Positions 22,923-30,749 of a stretch of 64,000 nucleotides of DNA are shown one piece after another (position 1 is the stretch's first letter; the number at the start of each line of letters is the position of its first letter). A program made the position numbers and the translations under genes. The notes beneath the pieces are model-generated. The model saw nothing but the letters and a program-made list of their open reading frames with translations, was not told the origin of the DNA and did not search any database. The DNA is from Isosphaeraceae bacterium EP7. GTDB lineage: Bacteria > Planctomycetota > Planctomycetia > Isosphaerales > Isosphaeraceae. The stretch covers positions 2,305,174-2,369,173 of the forward strand of contig CP151667.1 in NCBI GenBank assembly GCA_038400315.1, read 5' to 3'.

Positions 22923-24852
22923 CGACGGCTACAGCGGGGCCGCCCTCAAACGGCCCGGGCTCGACCGCCTCCGCGACCGGGCCGCCACGGCCTCGTTCGA
23001 CAAGATCCTCGTCACCGACCCGGATCGGCTCGCGCGAAACTATGTCCATCAAGTCCTCCTCATCGAGGAGCTGCAGAAGAGCGGCTGCCGCGTCGAGTTC
23101 CTCGACCGGCCGATGTCCCAGGACCCGCACGACCAGCTCCTGCTCCAGATACGCGGCGCGGTCGCCGAGTACGAGCGGGCCCTGATCGCCGAGCGCACCA
23201 GGCGCGGCCGGCAACGCCAATTCCGGGCCGGCAAGATGCTCCCCTGGACCCGGGCCCCCTATGGGTACCGGATGGCGGCCGACCGGCCCCGCGACCCCTC
23301 GGGCGTGTACCTCGACCCGGCCGAGGCGGCGGTCGTGGCCGAGATGTTCGCCTGGTACCTGCAGGGCCGCCGCACCCTGCTCGGCCTGGTCAACCACCTC
23401 CACGAGATGGGCGTCACCTCGCCGACGGGCAAGCCGTTCTGGGGCATCGCGTCGGTGCGTGGGGTCCTGACCAACCCCGTCTACACCGGACGGATCTACG
23501 CCGGGCGGAGCCGCTACCGAGTCCCCCGGGTCCGTCGTTCCGCGACCCACCCGATCGGCAAGCCCCAGAAGACCGCCGAATTGCTCCCGCCCGAGGAATG
23601 GATCACGGTGGGGGTCGTCTCGGCAGTCGTTACACAGGAGCAATTTGATCAGACTCGGGTCAAGCTGGACGCCAACAGGTCGTTCTCCGCCCGGAACAAC
23701 AAGGCCCAGACATATCTATTGCGAGCCCTGGTCAGCTGCGGCACGTGTGGCCTGGCCTGTCAGGCTCGCCACGTCGCACCGTGCCATTCTTACTACATCT
23801 GCACCGGGAAGAACTCCCAGGTACGCCGGAGGACCGGTGTCTACTGTGCCACGAAGTTCATCCGGGCCAAGGCCCTGGATGAGCTGGTCTGGCAAGACCT
23901 CTGCGACCTGATTGGCCATCCCGCGACCCTCTCCCATGCCTTCCACCGTGCGGCGGGCGGTAGCTGGCTGCCGCAGGAATTCCATGCACGCCGGGAGGGC
24001 TTGCGACGCGGATTGGCCGGCCTGGATCAGCAACTCGAGCGCCTCACGGAGGCGTACTTGGGAGGTGTGATCCCGCTCGCGGAATACCGGAGACGGCGAG
24101 CCGAGATCGGCCAACGGAAGGCGGCACTGGAACAGCAGGAAGCTTGCCTCACCGGGGAGGGCATCCGCCTCGACGAGATGGCGGGGGTGGCGGCCTCCCT
24201 CGAGGCCTTCAGGGAACGCGTCTCATCGGGCCTTCGGGGCGTGTGCTTCGAGGAGAAGCGGCAGTTGGTCGAATTGCTGATCGATCGGGTCGTCGTCACC
24301 GGGGACGAGATCGAGATCCGGTACGTCTTCCCGACCAACCCCGGAAGCGAGAACGTCCGTTTTTGTCATTTGCGTTCAGACTATCTCGGCGGTCCAGATC
24401 CGGTTGGGAGCCTCCGGTGCGAACTGGCGATCCACCACATTCTCGGCGATGGGTCGATCGTGATTCGAGTCGGTGGTGCAGTGGATCGACTCGATCTCCT
24501 GGATCAGGGCCTCGCCCCATGCCTGGCGGGCAGGGGCTGTGCGGCCTCGCCACCGGTAGTAGCCGCCGGTGGAGGCCTCCAAGACCCGGCACATCAGCCG
24601 GGTCGGCCACTCCTGGCGATGGGCCTCGATGCAGTGAATCGACCAGGCGGTTATAGAGCACATTGGGCTGACCGGAGCGGAGCCCCTCCACCACCTGGCC
24701 GCATCAGTAGGCGTACCACTCGTTGGGACACGGGTCGAGCGTGTAGACCATGCCTTCCTCAAGCGGGCGGCAGAACGCCGGGAAGACGTAGGGATCGGTG
24801 GAGGCGTTGCCTCGGGAGTCCTTCAAATGGACCTCGGCGAAGGCCGCCGTGA
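22786..24852 (+). CDS. Serine recombinase (resolvase-like domain plus recombinase and zinc-ribbon domains) with read-through tail
   Basis: GGAGG lies 6 nt before the ATG. The catalytic serine is S10 (YVRVSTQRQ), in a resolvase domain spanning about 1-145 that ends in EYERALIAERTRRGRQR. It is followed by the recombinase domain (about 155-255), a zinc-ribbon (CGTCGLAC, then PCHSYYICTGK, about 318-345) and a coiled coil (about 400-470). This is the architecture of large serine recombinases that excise or integrate elements without a DDE transposase. The expected C-terminus (FCHLRSDY, about residue 533) coincides with the right terminal repeat. The frame then runs on about 155 residues into antisense IS3 and flanking DNA before a stop, so the native stop is missing. 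Confidence 0.88.
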   Translation: MKVAIYVRVSTQRQAQTQTIDQQIERLSGHAKVQGWELPAADVFRDDGYSGAALKRPGLDRLRDRAATASFDKILVTDPDRLARNYVHQVLLIEELQKSGCRVEFLDRPMSQDPHDQLLLQIRGAVAEYERALIAERTRRGRQRQFRAGKMLPWTRAPYGYRMAADRPRDPSGVYLDPAEAAVVAEMFAWYLQGRRTLLGLVNHLHEMGVTSPTGKPFWGIASVRGVLTNPVYTGRIYAGRSRYRVPRVRRSATHPIGKPQKTAELLPPEEWITVGVVSAVVTQEQFDQTRVKLDANRSFSARNNKAQTYLLRALVSCGTCGLACQARHVAPCHSYYICTGKNSQVRRRTGVYCATKFIRAKALDELVWQDLCDLIGHPATLSHAFHRAAGGSWLPQEFHARREGLRRGLAGLDQQLERLTEAYLGGVIPLAEYRRRRAEIGQRKAALEQQEACLTGEGIRLDEMAGVAASLEAFRERVSSGLRGVCFEEKRQLVELLIDRVVVTGDEIEIRYVFPTNPGSENVRFCHLRSDYLGGPDPVGSLRCELAIHHILGDGSIVIRVGGAVDRLDLLDQGLAPCLAGRGCAASPPVVAAGGGLQDPAHQPGRPLLAMGLDAVNRPGGYRAHWADRSGAPPPPGRISRRTTRWDTGRACRPCLPQAGGRTPGRRRDRWRRCLGSPSNGPRRRPP
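24363..24381 (-). repeat. Right terminal inverted repeat, overlapping recombinase codons
   Basis: This repeat lies inside the recombinase reading frame and encodes the C-H-L-R-S-D residues of its FCHLRSDY segment. The element edge therefore coincides with the expected end of the recombinase. Confidence 0.7.
24382..24699 (-). pseudogene. IS3-family transposase OrfB, N-terminal fragment with internal deletion
   Basis: The reverse strand reads CIEAHRQEWPTRLMCRVLEA, STGGYYRWRGR, then ALIQEIESIH joined directly to CTTDSNHDRPIAENVVDRQF and APEAPNRIWTAEI. In intact IS3 OrfB proteins about 40-50 residues (a THGSPR-type helix region) separate the IH and TTDSNH blocks, so an internal deletion is inferred. 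The reading frame is cut at the right terminal repeat of the recombinase element at 24381. The sequence upstream of OrfB (OrfA) is absent: within a few bases the DNA changes to an unrelated coding remnant. Confidence 0.75.
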
Positions 24853-24970
24853 TCCGCCCCTCCCCGTCCTTCACTGCCTCGATGCGGACCAGATCCGCCC
24901 GCTGGGCATAGAGCATCTGCTTCGGCGTCAGGCTGAACTCCGACCGCTCGGCCTCGGGCAGCCGAGCATC
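24704..24970 (-). pseudogene. C-terminal remnant of an unrecognised protein
   Basis: About 85 residues end in a proper stop at 24704: SEFSLTPKQMLYAQRADLVR, then IEAVKDGEGRITAAFAEVHL, followed by DSRGNASTDPYVFPAFCRPL and the terminal NEWYAY. The composition is that of a real coding region, unlike the shadow frames around it. It is cut at its 5' side by the IS5-type fragment at about 24975 and at its 3' side abuts the IS3 remnant. I do not recognise the family. It is probably a chromosomal gene destroyed by insertion or deletion at this hot spot. Confidence 0.5.
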
Positions 24971-24975
24971 GCACC

Positions 24976-25312
24976 CGGCTGGGGAAGGTCTGGGCCTACG
25001 GCAAGTACCACAACCACGCCCTGAACGGTTGGATGAAGCGGGCGAAGGCGGGCTACGTGATCGAGGTGGTGTGCCGCCCGGCCGGGGCCAAGGGGTTCGT
25101 GCTGCTGCATCGCCGCTGGGTGGTGGAGCGGACCTTCGCCTGGATCGGCCGGTACAGAGCGGAACAGCCGGGACTACGAGTGGTCCGTCGAGTCGAGCGA
25201 GGCGATGATCAAGGTCTGCTCGATCCATCGCATGCTCAGGCTCTTGAAGCCCGATCCCGCCGAGGCGATCCCCTACAGATACCCGAGAAAACCGAAGATT
25301 ATTACCGGATAG
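24976..25312 (+). pseudogene. IS5-family transposase, C-terminal fragment (frameshifted)
   Basis: The plus strand encodes KVWAYGKYHNHALNGWMKRA, then CRPAGAKGFVLL and RRWVVERTFAWIGRYR, the typical C-terminal catalytic region of IS5-type DDE transposases (Glu within VVERTFAW). After a frameshift near 25155-25160 the sequence continues as RNSRDYEWSVESSEAMIKVC and ends KPKIITG at a stop at 25310-25312. The N-terminal two thirds of the transposase are missing. The fragment lies tail-on to the start of the YfhO-like gene and may mark an ancient insertion that truncated the gene at 24704-24970. Confidence 0.82.
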
Positions 25313-25453
25313 ACTCTGAGTGCTCAAATGATTGGTGCGAATCATCTTGAAGCTTGTCTTTTGTTCCAAAGTCGGCAATGCTCGATTTCGTCGTTGAATC
25401 AATTCAGGAAAGCAGATTCGTGGGTCGCAACGATCTACCCCGGAGAATCCCGA

Positions 25454-27430
25454 GTGAAGGCTCTTAGGGGACGTGTCGCATCCAGTCATTTCTTGACCGT
25501 CGGCCTCGGGGCCTCGATTGTGTTGGCCGTCGCCGCCTTGTTTTGCGGCGACGTGCTTCACCACTTCAGCAACTGGGGATTTCACGACTGGGAAATCTTC
25601 TACTTCCATAACATCAGCATCTACCGAAGCATCGTCGAGTTCCGGGAGGTGCCGCTATGGAACCCCTGGTGCCTGGGCGGGATGCCGCTGATGGCGAACC
25701 CGCAAACGCCCGTCCCCGACCCCTGGTTCGTCCTTGACCTGGTCTTCGGTCCGCTGGTCGCGATCCGTCTGAAAATCGTGGCCCATTACGCCGTCGGACT
25801 CGGGGGGGCCTACTGGTGCGCCAGGCAGTTTCGATTGTCCCGAATCTCCTCGATTTATTTCGCGGGGACGCTCATGTTCTCGACTTGGCTGTCGCTACGG
25901 ATTCAAGCCGGTCATTTCTGCTTCCTCTGCGCAGTCTATCTCCCCTGGGTCGTCGGCTGCTTGCAACTGGCGAGGACGTGCCCGTCCCGTGCTTTGGTCG
26001 GCAGCTTGCTTTTGACACTGATGGCGTTTCAGGGCGGGGTCTTCGTTCTCATAGGCGCCGCGGCGCTGACCGGCCTGCTGTCTCTGGCGTGGTCGGTTCA
26101 GGATCGCTCGATCCGCCCATTGCTCTCCCTTGGGCTTCTCTGGACCTGCTTCCTGGGCCTCGCGGCCGTGAAGTTGATGCCTGCTTATGAGTTGGTTCGT
26201 GAAGTCCCCAGGTTGAGCAACATAGACCCCGAAGGGCGGACCCGCGACGTGGTGGGGGGGACCATGTGGACTCGGTACAAGAGCCTCCTACTGGGCGAGG
26301 GACCCGCTCCCATCCCGGAGACGCCGGCGGCCAATCAGAAAGCGTCGGCCGAGCTTACGAACGCCGCGAGCGTCGGCTCGGGACCACGGTCGATACCATC
26401 GAAGTGGGATATGCCTTCCTTCGTGGTTAGGGTTTTCGCGGGCCGGGAGCAGCGCAGCCTCCAGATGTACTATCCGATCCAAGGGTTTGGCTGGGAGGAG
26501 TACGGCTCCTACATCGGCCCGCTGGCTCTGATCCTGATCGCCGTCTCCCCATTCGTCCTCCGCGAGGCATGGCCCTGGATGGTCGCCGGAGCTTGCTGCT
26601 TCGTGATCGCCGCGGGAAACTTCGCCCCGTTCGCACCCTGGACGCTCCTTCATCGCCTCCCCGTCCTGAACAGCATGCGGGCGCCAGGTCGGTTCCTGAT
26701 TCCATGCACCTTCGCCGCCTGTATGCTCGCCAGCATGGTCCTTGACAAGCTCTTGTCGCAAAAAGGGACGCTTGTGGATGCAGATGAGGAAGCGAGTCCC
26801 TCGACGCTCCAGAGACGTCGCAGGCGATACGGCCTGGCGAGTCTGCTCGTTGCGATCGCCCTTGTCGATTCTTTCATGGTGGGTCGTCACAGCCTCGAAG
26901 GCGCATTCCCCGAGCCTCGTCCACCCATCGCATCCAGACTCCCTTCGATCATGACCGTGCGGAGGGGAGAGCGAGGGCAGACCGCCGCGATGCTCGCGAA
27001 CTATTGCGTCCTGCGGGCGGACGAGGCCCTCCCGATCCCGATCAAAGTCACCCCGCGCGAAGATCCGGATTATCGAGGCGAACTCTATTTCCTGCCGGAT
27101 CGGACCGGAAACGGCGAAGGTGGAGACGAAGTGGCCTTGCTCGATTGGAGCCCGAATTCGGTGACGGTCGAGGTCAAGGCGGCTAGTCCGGGCCGTGTGG
27201 TTCTGAATCGGAATTGGTCGCGGGGCTGGGTCGTCGAGGGGCCATTCGAGCTTTCCCCTCACCAGGGCTTGATTTCCGCTCGTATGGAAACCGGCCGACA
27301 TACGATTCGGTTCTTATATCGCCCCAAGATCGTCCGCCTGGGGCTGCTCGTGAGCGCCGTATTCATCCTCGGAGTCGCGGTGTGCCTGCTCCGGACTCGC
27401 CGTGGACCCGCTCCCGTTCCGTCGCCCTAG
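25454..27430 (+). CDS. YfhO-like polytopic membrane protein
   Basis: A GTG start at 25454 with GGAGA about 8 nt upstream gives 658 residues; the in-frame ATG at 25328 adds 42 residues without a membrane-like N-terminus and overlaps no ribosome-binding site. The protein has about a dozen hydrophobic segments. A first helix (FLTVGLGASIVLAVAALFCG) is followed by the YfhO-type signature VPLWNPWCLGGMPLMANPQT, and a soluble beta-rich C-terminal domain precedes a last helix and a basic tail. YfhO proteins belong to the GT-C-like membrane glycosyltransferase group; the B. subtilis member glycosylates lipoteichoic acid. Here a role in surface glycan modification is inferred. An IS4-type element lies 14 nt downstream. 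Confidence 0.78.
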   Translation: MKALRGRVASSHFLTVGLGASIVLAVAALFCGDVLHHFSNWGFHDWEIFYFHNISIYRSIVEFREVPLWNPWCLGGMPLMANPQTPVPDPWFVLDLVFGPLVAIRLKIVAHYAVGLGGAYWCARQFRLSRISSIYFAGTLMFSTWLSLRIQAGHFCFLCAVYLPWVVGCLQLARTCPSRALVGSLLLTLMAFQGGVFVLIGAAALTGLLSLAWSVQDRSIRPLLSLGLLWTCFLGLAAVKLMPAYELVREVPRLSNIDPEGRTRDVVGGTMWTRYKSLLLGEGPAPIPETPAANQKASAELTNAASVGSGPRSIPSKWDMPSFVVRVFAGREQRSLQMYYPIQGFGWEEYGSYIGPLALILIAVSPFVLREAWPWMVAGACCFVIAAGNFAPFAPWTLLHRLPVLNSMRAPGRFLIPCTFAACMLASMVLDKLLSQKGTLVDADEEASPSTLQRRRRRYGLASLLVAIALVDSFMVGRHSLEGAFPEPRPPIASRLPSIMTVRRGERGQTAAMLANYCVLRADEALPIPIKVTPREDPDYRGELYFLPDRTGNGEGGDEVALLDWSPNSVTVEVKAASPGRVVLNRNWSRGWVVEGPFELSPHQGLISARMETGRHTIRFLYRPKIVRLGLLVSAVFILGVAVCLLRTRRGPAPVPSP

Positions 27431-27444
27431 ACCAGACGGAGGGG

Positions 27445-27477
27445 AAAAGGGGACATTCCAATCGTGTTCGGCACCGG
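27445..27477 (+). repeat. IS4 element left inverted repeat
   Basis: 33 bp, identical to the reverse complement of 28942-28974. It lies 14 nt after the stop codon of the YfhO-like gene. Confidence 0.92.
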
Positions 27478-27633
27478 GCATGCTGAGCCTGGGCCGTGAT
27501 GGTTCGAGGCCGGTGCCGGCCTCGAAACGCGGACGAACTCTGCTTATTCCGATCCGGTCGCGGCAATCGGGCCTTCGCGACGCGCAGCGTCGACCGCCAC
27601 GCGACCCGGCGAAGGGGGGGCGGTGGGGACGAT

Positions 27634-28863
27634 TCAGGGCTTGGGCGGGGCGGATTCCCGGGCCGCCAGCTTCGCCAGGTGGGCCGTCATCTCCTCCAGG
27701 CTCGCCAGGCCCAGGAAGTCGTAGCAGAGCATCTCGTAGGTTCGACGCGCCGGCTTGCGGCCCGTCGAATGATTGATCAGCAGGCAGGCGATGATCGCGC
27801 AGTACGTCTCCAGCAGGATCCCCTTGGGATGCTCCCAGAGCAGGTGGTTGCAGCCCAGCGTTTGCTTGAAGAACCGGAAGAAGATCTCGATCGTCCACCG
27901 GTAACGATAGATCAATGCGATGATCGCTTCCGGCACGTCCGCGAGGTTCGTCGCCAGCAGCAGTTCGCCGTCGCTGGAGGGGCCCGCGGTCTTGCCCTTG
28001 CGGCCGCCTCGCTTCTCGTGCGGCTGCGTTTTCACCGCGACCAGCCGCGTGGCGTGGCCGGGACGCCGGGCGACGGCCGACGACAGGCCGAGACTGACGA
28101 TCGAGTCGGAGGCGACCCCGGCGGCGATGGCCTCGTCGGTCAGGGGTCGGGACTCGACGACCTCCACCCGGCTGTTGTCGCGGATTCGGCAGACATAATC
28201 ACTCTTGGCATGCACGATCGCGTTGAAGAGGGTGAACTGGCCGAACCAGCGGTCCATGACGTAGGTGCGCCCGGCCTCGGCAGACTTGCGGAGCACGGCC
28301 TTCTCGTCGGAGTCGCCCGAGTTGGCCGGACCGGTCAGCTCGACGCGGGCGGGGACCGAGCGGTCGACGTCGAAGTGGACGTGAAGCCGCCAGGCATGCC
28401 GCGGCGTGCCGTGCCTGCTGTCCAGCCAGGCCGACTCGACCATCCTCGGCAGGGCCTTCAGCAGGGTGCCGTCGACGGCCGTCAGCGGGTTCTTCAACGC
28501 GGCCAGTCGGGGGTCCTTGGCGACGCCACGGACCTCTCCGGCCAACTCGGCGATGACGCCCGCGAGCGCCTCGGGATCGAAGAGTCGCGCGGCCTCGGAG
28601 AGCGATCCGGTCGCGGCGTGGGCGACGCCGAACCGCTTGCGGACGTGTCCCAGGTCGCTGACCTGCGAGAGCGCCCGCAAGCTGCGAGCGACGGGATTGA
28701 ACATGGCCAGGGTGACCAGCGAGGCGAGCTGATCGAGGTGAAGCGTGCGATTCTTGGCCTTGTCGCGGTGACAAGCGTGGTCGTGGAGATGGGCGAAGAG
28801 CGGCCGGATCCGACCGAGAATCTTCAGCCCGGCGAGGTTCCGGAGCTCATCGGGAGTGCCCAT
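27634..28863 (-). CDS. IS4-family transposase
   Basis: A 409-residue DDE transposase. The triad can be placed in AVDGTLLKALP (first Asp), YVMDRWFGQF (second Asp) and the Y-(2)-R-(3)-E-(6)-K signature YRYRWTIEIFFRFFKQTLG (Glu and Lys), which defines the IS4 family. The length matches intact family members. The ATG at 28863 is preferred to a TTG three codons earlier. The frame has no interruption and the flanking inverted repeats are perfect, so it is probably active. The long frame on the opposite strand is a shadow. Confidence 0.93.
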   Translation of the reverse strand: MGTPDELRNLAGLKILGRIRPLFAHLHDHACHRDKAKNRTLHLDQLASLVTLAMFNPVARSLRALSQVSDLGHVRKRFGVAHAATGSLSEAARLFDPEALAGVIAELAGEVRGVAKDPRLAALKNPLTAVDGTLLKALPRMVESAWLDSRHGTPRHAWRLHVHFDVDRSVPARVELTGPANSGDSDEKAVLRKSAEAGRTYVMDRWFGQFTLFNAIVHAKSDYVCRIRDNSRVEVVESRPLTDEAIAAGVASDSIVSLGLSSAVARRPGHATRLVAVKTQPHEKRGGRKGKTAGPSSDGELLLATNLADVPEAIIALIYRYRWTIEIFFRFFKQTLGCNHLLWEHPKGILLETYCAIIACLLINHSTGRKPARRTYEMLCYDFLGLASLEEMTAHLAKLAARESAPPKP

Positions 28864-28941
28864 GCCCGACAATTCTGACGGAGAGGCGGCGGTGGCGCAA
28901 GAGGAAATCGATCAAATCGGGTGACGGCCGCATGCGCAAAA

Positions 28942-28974
28942 CCGGTGCCGAACACGATTGGAATGTCCCCTTTT
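28942..28974 (-). repeat. IS4 element right inverted repeat
   Basis: 33 bp, perfect inverted match to 27445-27477, about 80 nt upstream of the transposase start. Confidence 0.92.
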
Positions 28975-29126
28975 TATCCCTTGCAGTGGACTCCGGCGTC
29001 TTCTTTGTGAGCCTCGCTCGCTTTCCGAGAGATCAGGCTGACTCGATCGCTTCGTCAGCGGAACTCTCGGTCGGGCGCAGACGTCGAAAGTTCGGTGATT
29101 GGTCGACACCGCGCGGAGGAGATCCG

Positions 29127-30521
29127 ATGGGCCTCACATCGCCAGGAAGTGTCCTAAGCCCGTACGGCGGGCAGATCGGGGACCCATCGAGGCTCGCGAT
29201 CCTGGTCTTCGCTTTGGTCGCGGCCACCGCGGCCGGCGAAGAGCAAACTCTCCGTCGCGTGAAGGAGGGGGTGGCCGAGCCTCCGGGTCAACATCGGCCT
29301 TGGGCCGCGCCCGCGACGAAATTGCCGGAGTTCCTGCTGGACGCGACGGCCCATCTCTTCGAGGAGGGCGTCTCCGACCCCCGGGGGTGCGAATACCGCC
29401 AGGTCGGGATCTCGCGGGACCAGGTCGAGAGGGGCCTTATCGCGACGGCCCGGGGATTTGTCCTACCCGAGCGCGTCGACCTCCCCGGGCATTTCTTCGT
29501 CGGCTGGGACGGCCTGGTCCATCGCGCCGTGAGCGTCGGCCCTCCGATCGACCTCGATGCCGACATCAGGGCGCTGGCCGAATCCCTGACCATGAGGAAG
29601 AAGGGGCCCGAGAGCCGCAGGCCGCCGTGGTTGCCGGAACGGCCGGGCTGGTCCCTGCCTACGGAGGAGGGAGCCTCTTATTCCTACTCCGGCGTCGACG
29701 ACTCCTCGCCGATCAAGCTCTGCATGCTGCTCAGGCTGGGCCGGTCCGACCTGGCCGAGGCCCTCCTGGCCGCCGGCACGACCTGGAGGCCCGGGGACGC
29801 GGCCGGCGACCGGGCGGACTACGGGGTCGGCGAATTCTGGCAGGCCTCTTGCTGGGCGGCCAATGCCTTCAGAATCTCGGCCCAGGCACACTCACAGGGA
29901 GACGACGTGACCGCCCTGGATCTGGTCCGCAAACTGGCGAGATTTCGCGACCTTGCGACCGCGCGGGCCGACGCGATGAGTGTCCCACGGGTCGACTGGC
30001 GAGGCAAACCCCTCGGGCCAACCGATCCGCGGTTCCAATTCCTCGGCCAGCTCGACGACCTGCTGCGTGACCAGCGGCGTCGGGTCGCCCTCCCCCCCCG
30101 GATCCCGATCCTCGAGAGGAGGGAAAACCAGGCCGCTCGCATCACTGCCATGATCAGCGACCTCGACCAGATCAACGTGCCGTGGCACCCTGCTGGGGGC
30201 GCCACCAGGCTCGAGGACTCTCCCCTTGTGGCCGCGCTGATCGCCGAGGGGGGGCCGGCCGTGGCCCCGCTGCTCAAGGTCCTCGAGTCCGACGACCGGA
30301 TGACGAGGTCGTACAGCCCGGGGGGCAAATTCCTGTCGACCGTCGTCTATCCGGTTTTCCAGGTCGCCCACTCCGCCCTGACCGCGATCCTCAAGACGAG
30401 CGATTTCGATGCGGGAAGATCCACCCCTCTGTGGAACGCCGGGCACGCCGAACGGACGGCCCTCGCCACATCGATCCGCCAGTTCTGGGAGAAGACGAAT
30501 CAAGGATCCAGAGGCCGTTGA
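29127..30521 (+). CDS. Secreted hypothetical protein with a possible HEAT-like segment
   Basis: An excellent ribosome-binding site (CGGAGGAG) precedes the ATG at 29127, giving 464 residues. The open frame extends back into the IS4 repeat, but that part is not credible. A hydrophobic stretch (RLAILVFALVAATAAGEE) looks like a signal peptide, so export is likely. The middle contains a helical region with SSPIKLCMLLRLGRSDLAEA, and near the C-terminus lies a HEAT-like helix pair (VAALIAEGGPAVAPLLKVLE). No catalytic motif is recognised. It resembles planctomycete-specific exported proteins of unknown function. It is a single gene, with the MFS transporter starting 228 nt later. Confidence 0.75.
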   Translation: MGLTSPGSVLSPYGGQIGDPSRLAILVFALVAATAAGEEQTLRRVKEGVAEPPGQHRPWAAPATKLPEFLLDATAHLFEEGVSDPRGCEYRQVGISRDQVERGLIATARGFVLPERVDLPGHFFVGWDGLVHRAVSVGPPIDLDADIRALAESLTMRKKGPESRRPPWLPERPGWSLPTEEGASYSYSGVDDSSPIKLCMLLRLGRSDLAEALLAAGTTWRPGDAAGDRADYGVGEFWQASCWAANAFRISAQAHSQGDDVTALDLVRKLARFRDLATARADAMSVPRVDWRGKPLGPTDPRFQFLGQLDDLLRDQRRRVALPPRIPILERRENQAARITAMISDLDQINVPWHPAGGATRLEDSPLVAALIAEGGPAVAPLLKVLESDDRMTRSYSPGGKFLSTVVYPVFQVAHSALTAILKTSDFDAGRSTPLWNAGHAERTALATSIRQFWEKTNQGSRGR

Positions 30522-30749
30522 ACGGCCGCCACCCGGCGTCGCCGATCTACGGAACTGCCGGCAGGTTGACGGTAGGCTATGACCTGTCGAGGTGGAATCG
30601 ATGAGGAAGGGAAGAGAAAGGGGGGTGGGGGCAGACCCATGGTCCCGGCGCGACTTCGGATTTGCCCTGGCCGGTAGAATCTCACCGAACCAGCCAAATC
30701 AAACCCCGCCGGCCCCCTCCCACGGCCTCCGCCCCCGAGACCCTACCCG

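Larger units (their letters stand above)
22478..24381 (+). mobile_element. Serine-recombinase mobile element inserted in an IS3 transposase
   Basis: About 1.9 kb bounded by a 19-bp imperfect inverted repeat, GTCTrAwCGCAAATGACAA (17 of 19 identical; 22478-22496 and 24363-24381). It carries one small ORF (22617-22922) and a recombinase (22786 onward) on the plus strand. On each side the reverse strand continues with IS3 OrfB sequence: WTAEI at the right edge and IDITYIP at the left. This shows that the element interrupts or replaced part of that gene. Both flanks hold a version of the same short target stretch (CGAGATA against CGATATC), so a diverged target duplication or a join between two IS3 copies is possible. 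Confidence 0.75.
27445..28974 (-). mobile_element. IS4-family insertion sequence, apparently intact
   Basis: A 1530-bp element is bounded by 33-bp perfectly matching inverted repeats (27445-27477 and 28942-28974) beginning AAAAGGGGACATTCC. It carries one uninterrupted transposase gene on the minus strand. No direct target duplication is evident in the immediate flanks (left ends GGAGGGG, right begins TATCCC). It sits between the YfhO-like gene and a secreted hypothetical protein. The perfect repeats and intact gene indicate recent arrival compared with the broken IS3 and IS5 copies nearby. Confidence 0.9.

Noticed and set aside
27496-28878. Plus-strand frame of 460 codons
   Set aside because: It is antisense to the intact IS4 transposase with a complete DDE triad.
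27431-28990. Target-site duplication of the IS4 element
   Set aside because: The flanks outside the inverted repeats (GGAGGGG and TATCCC) do not form a direct repeat at any nearby offset.
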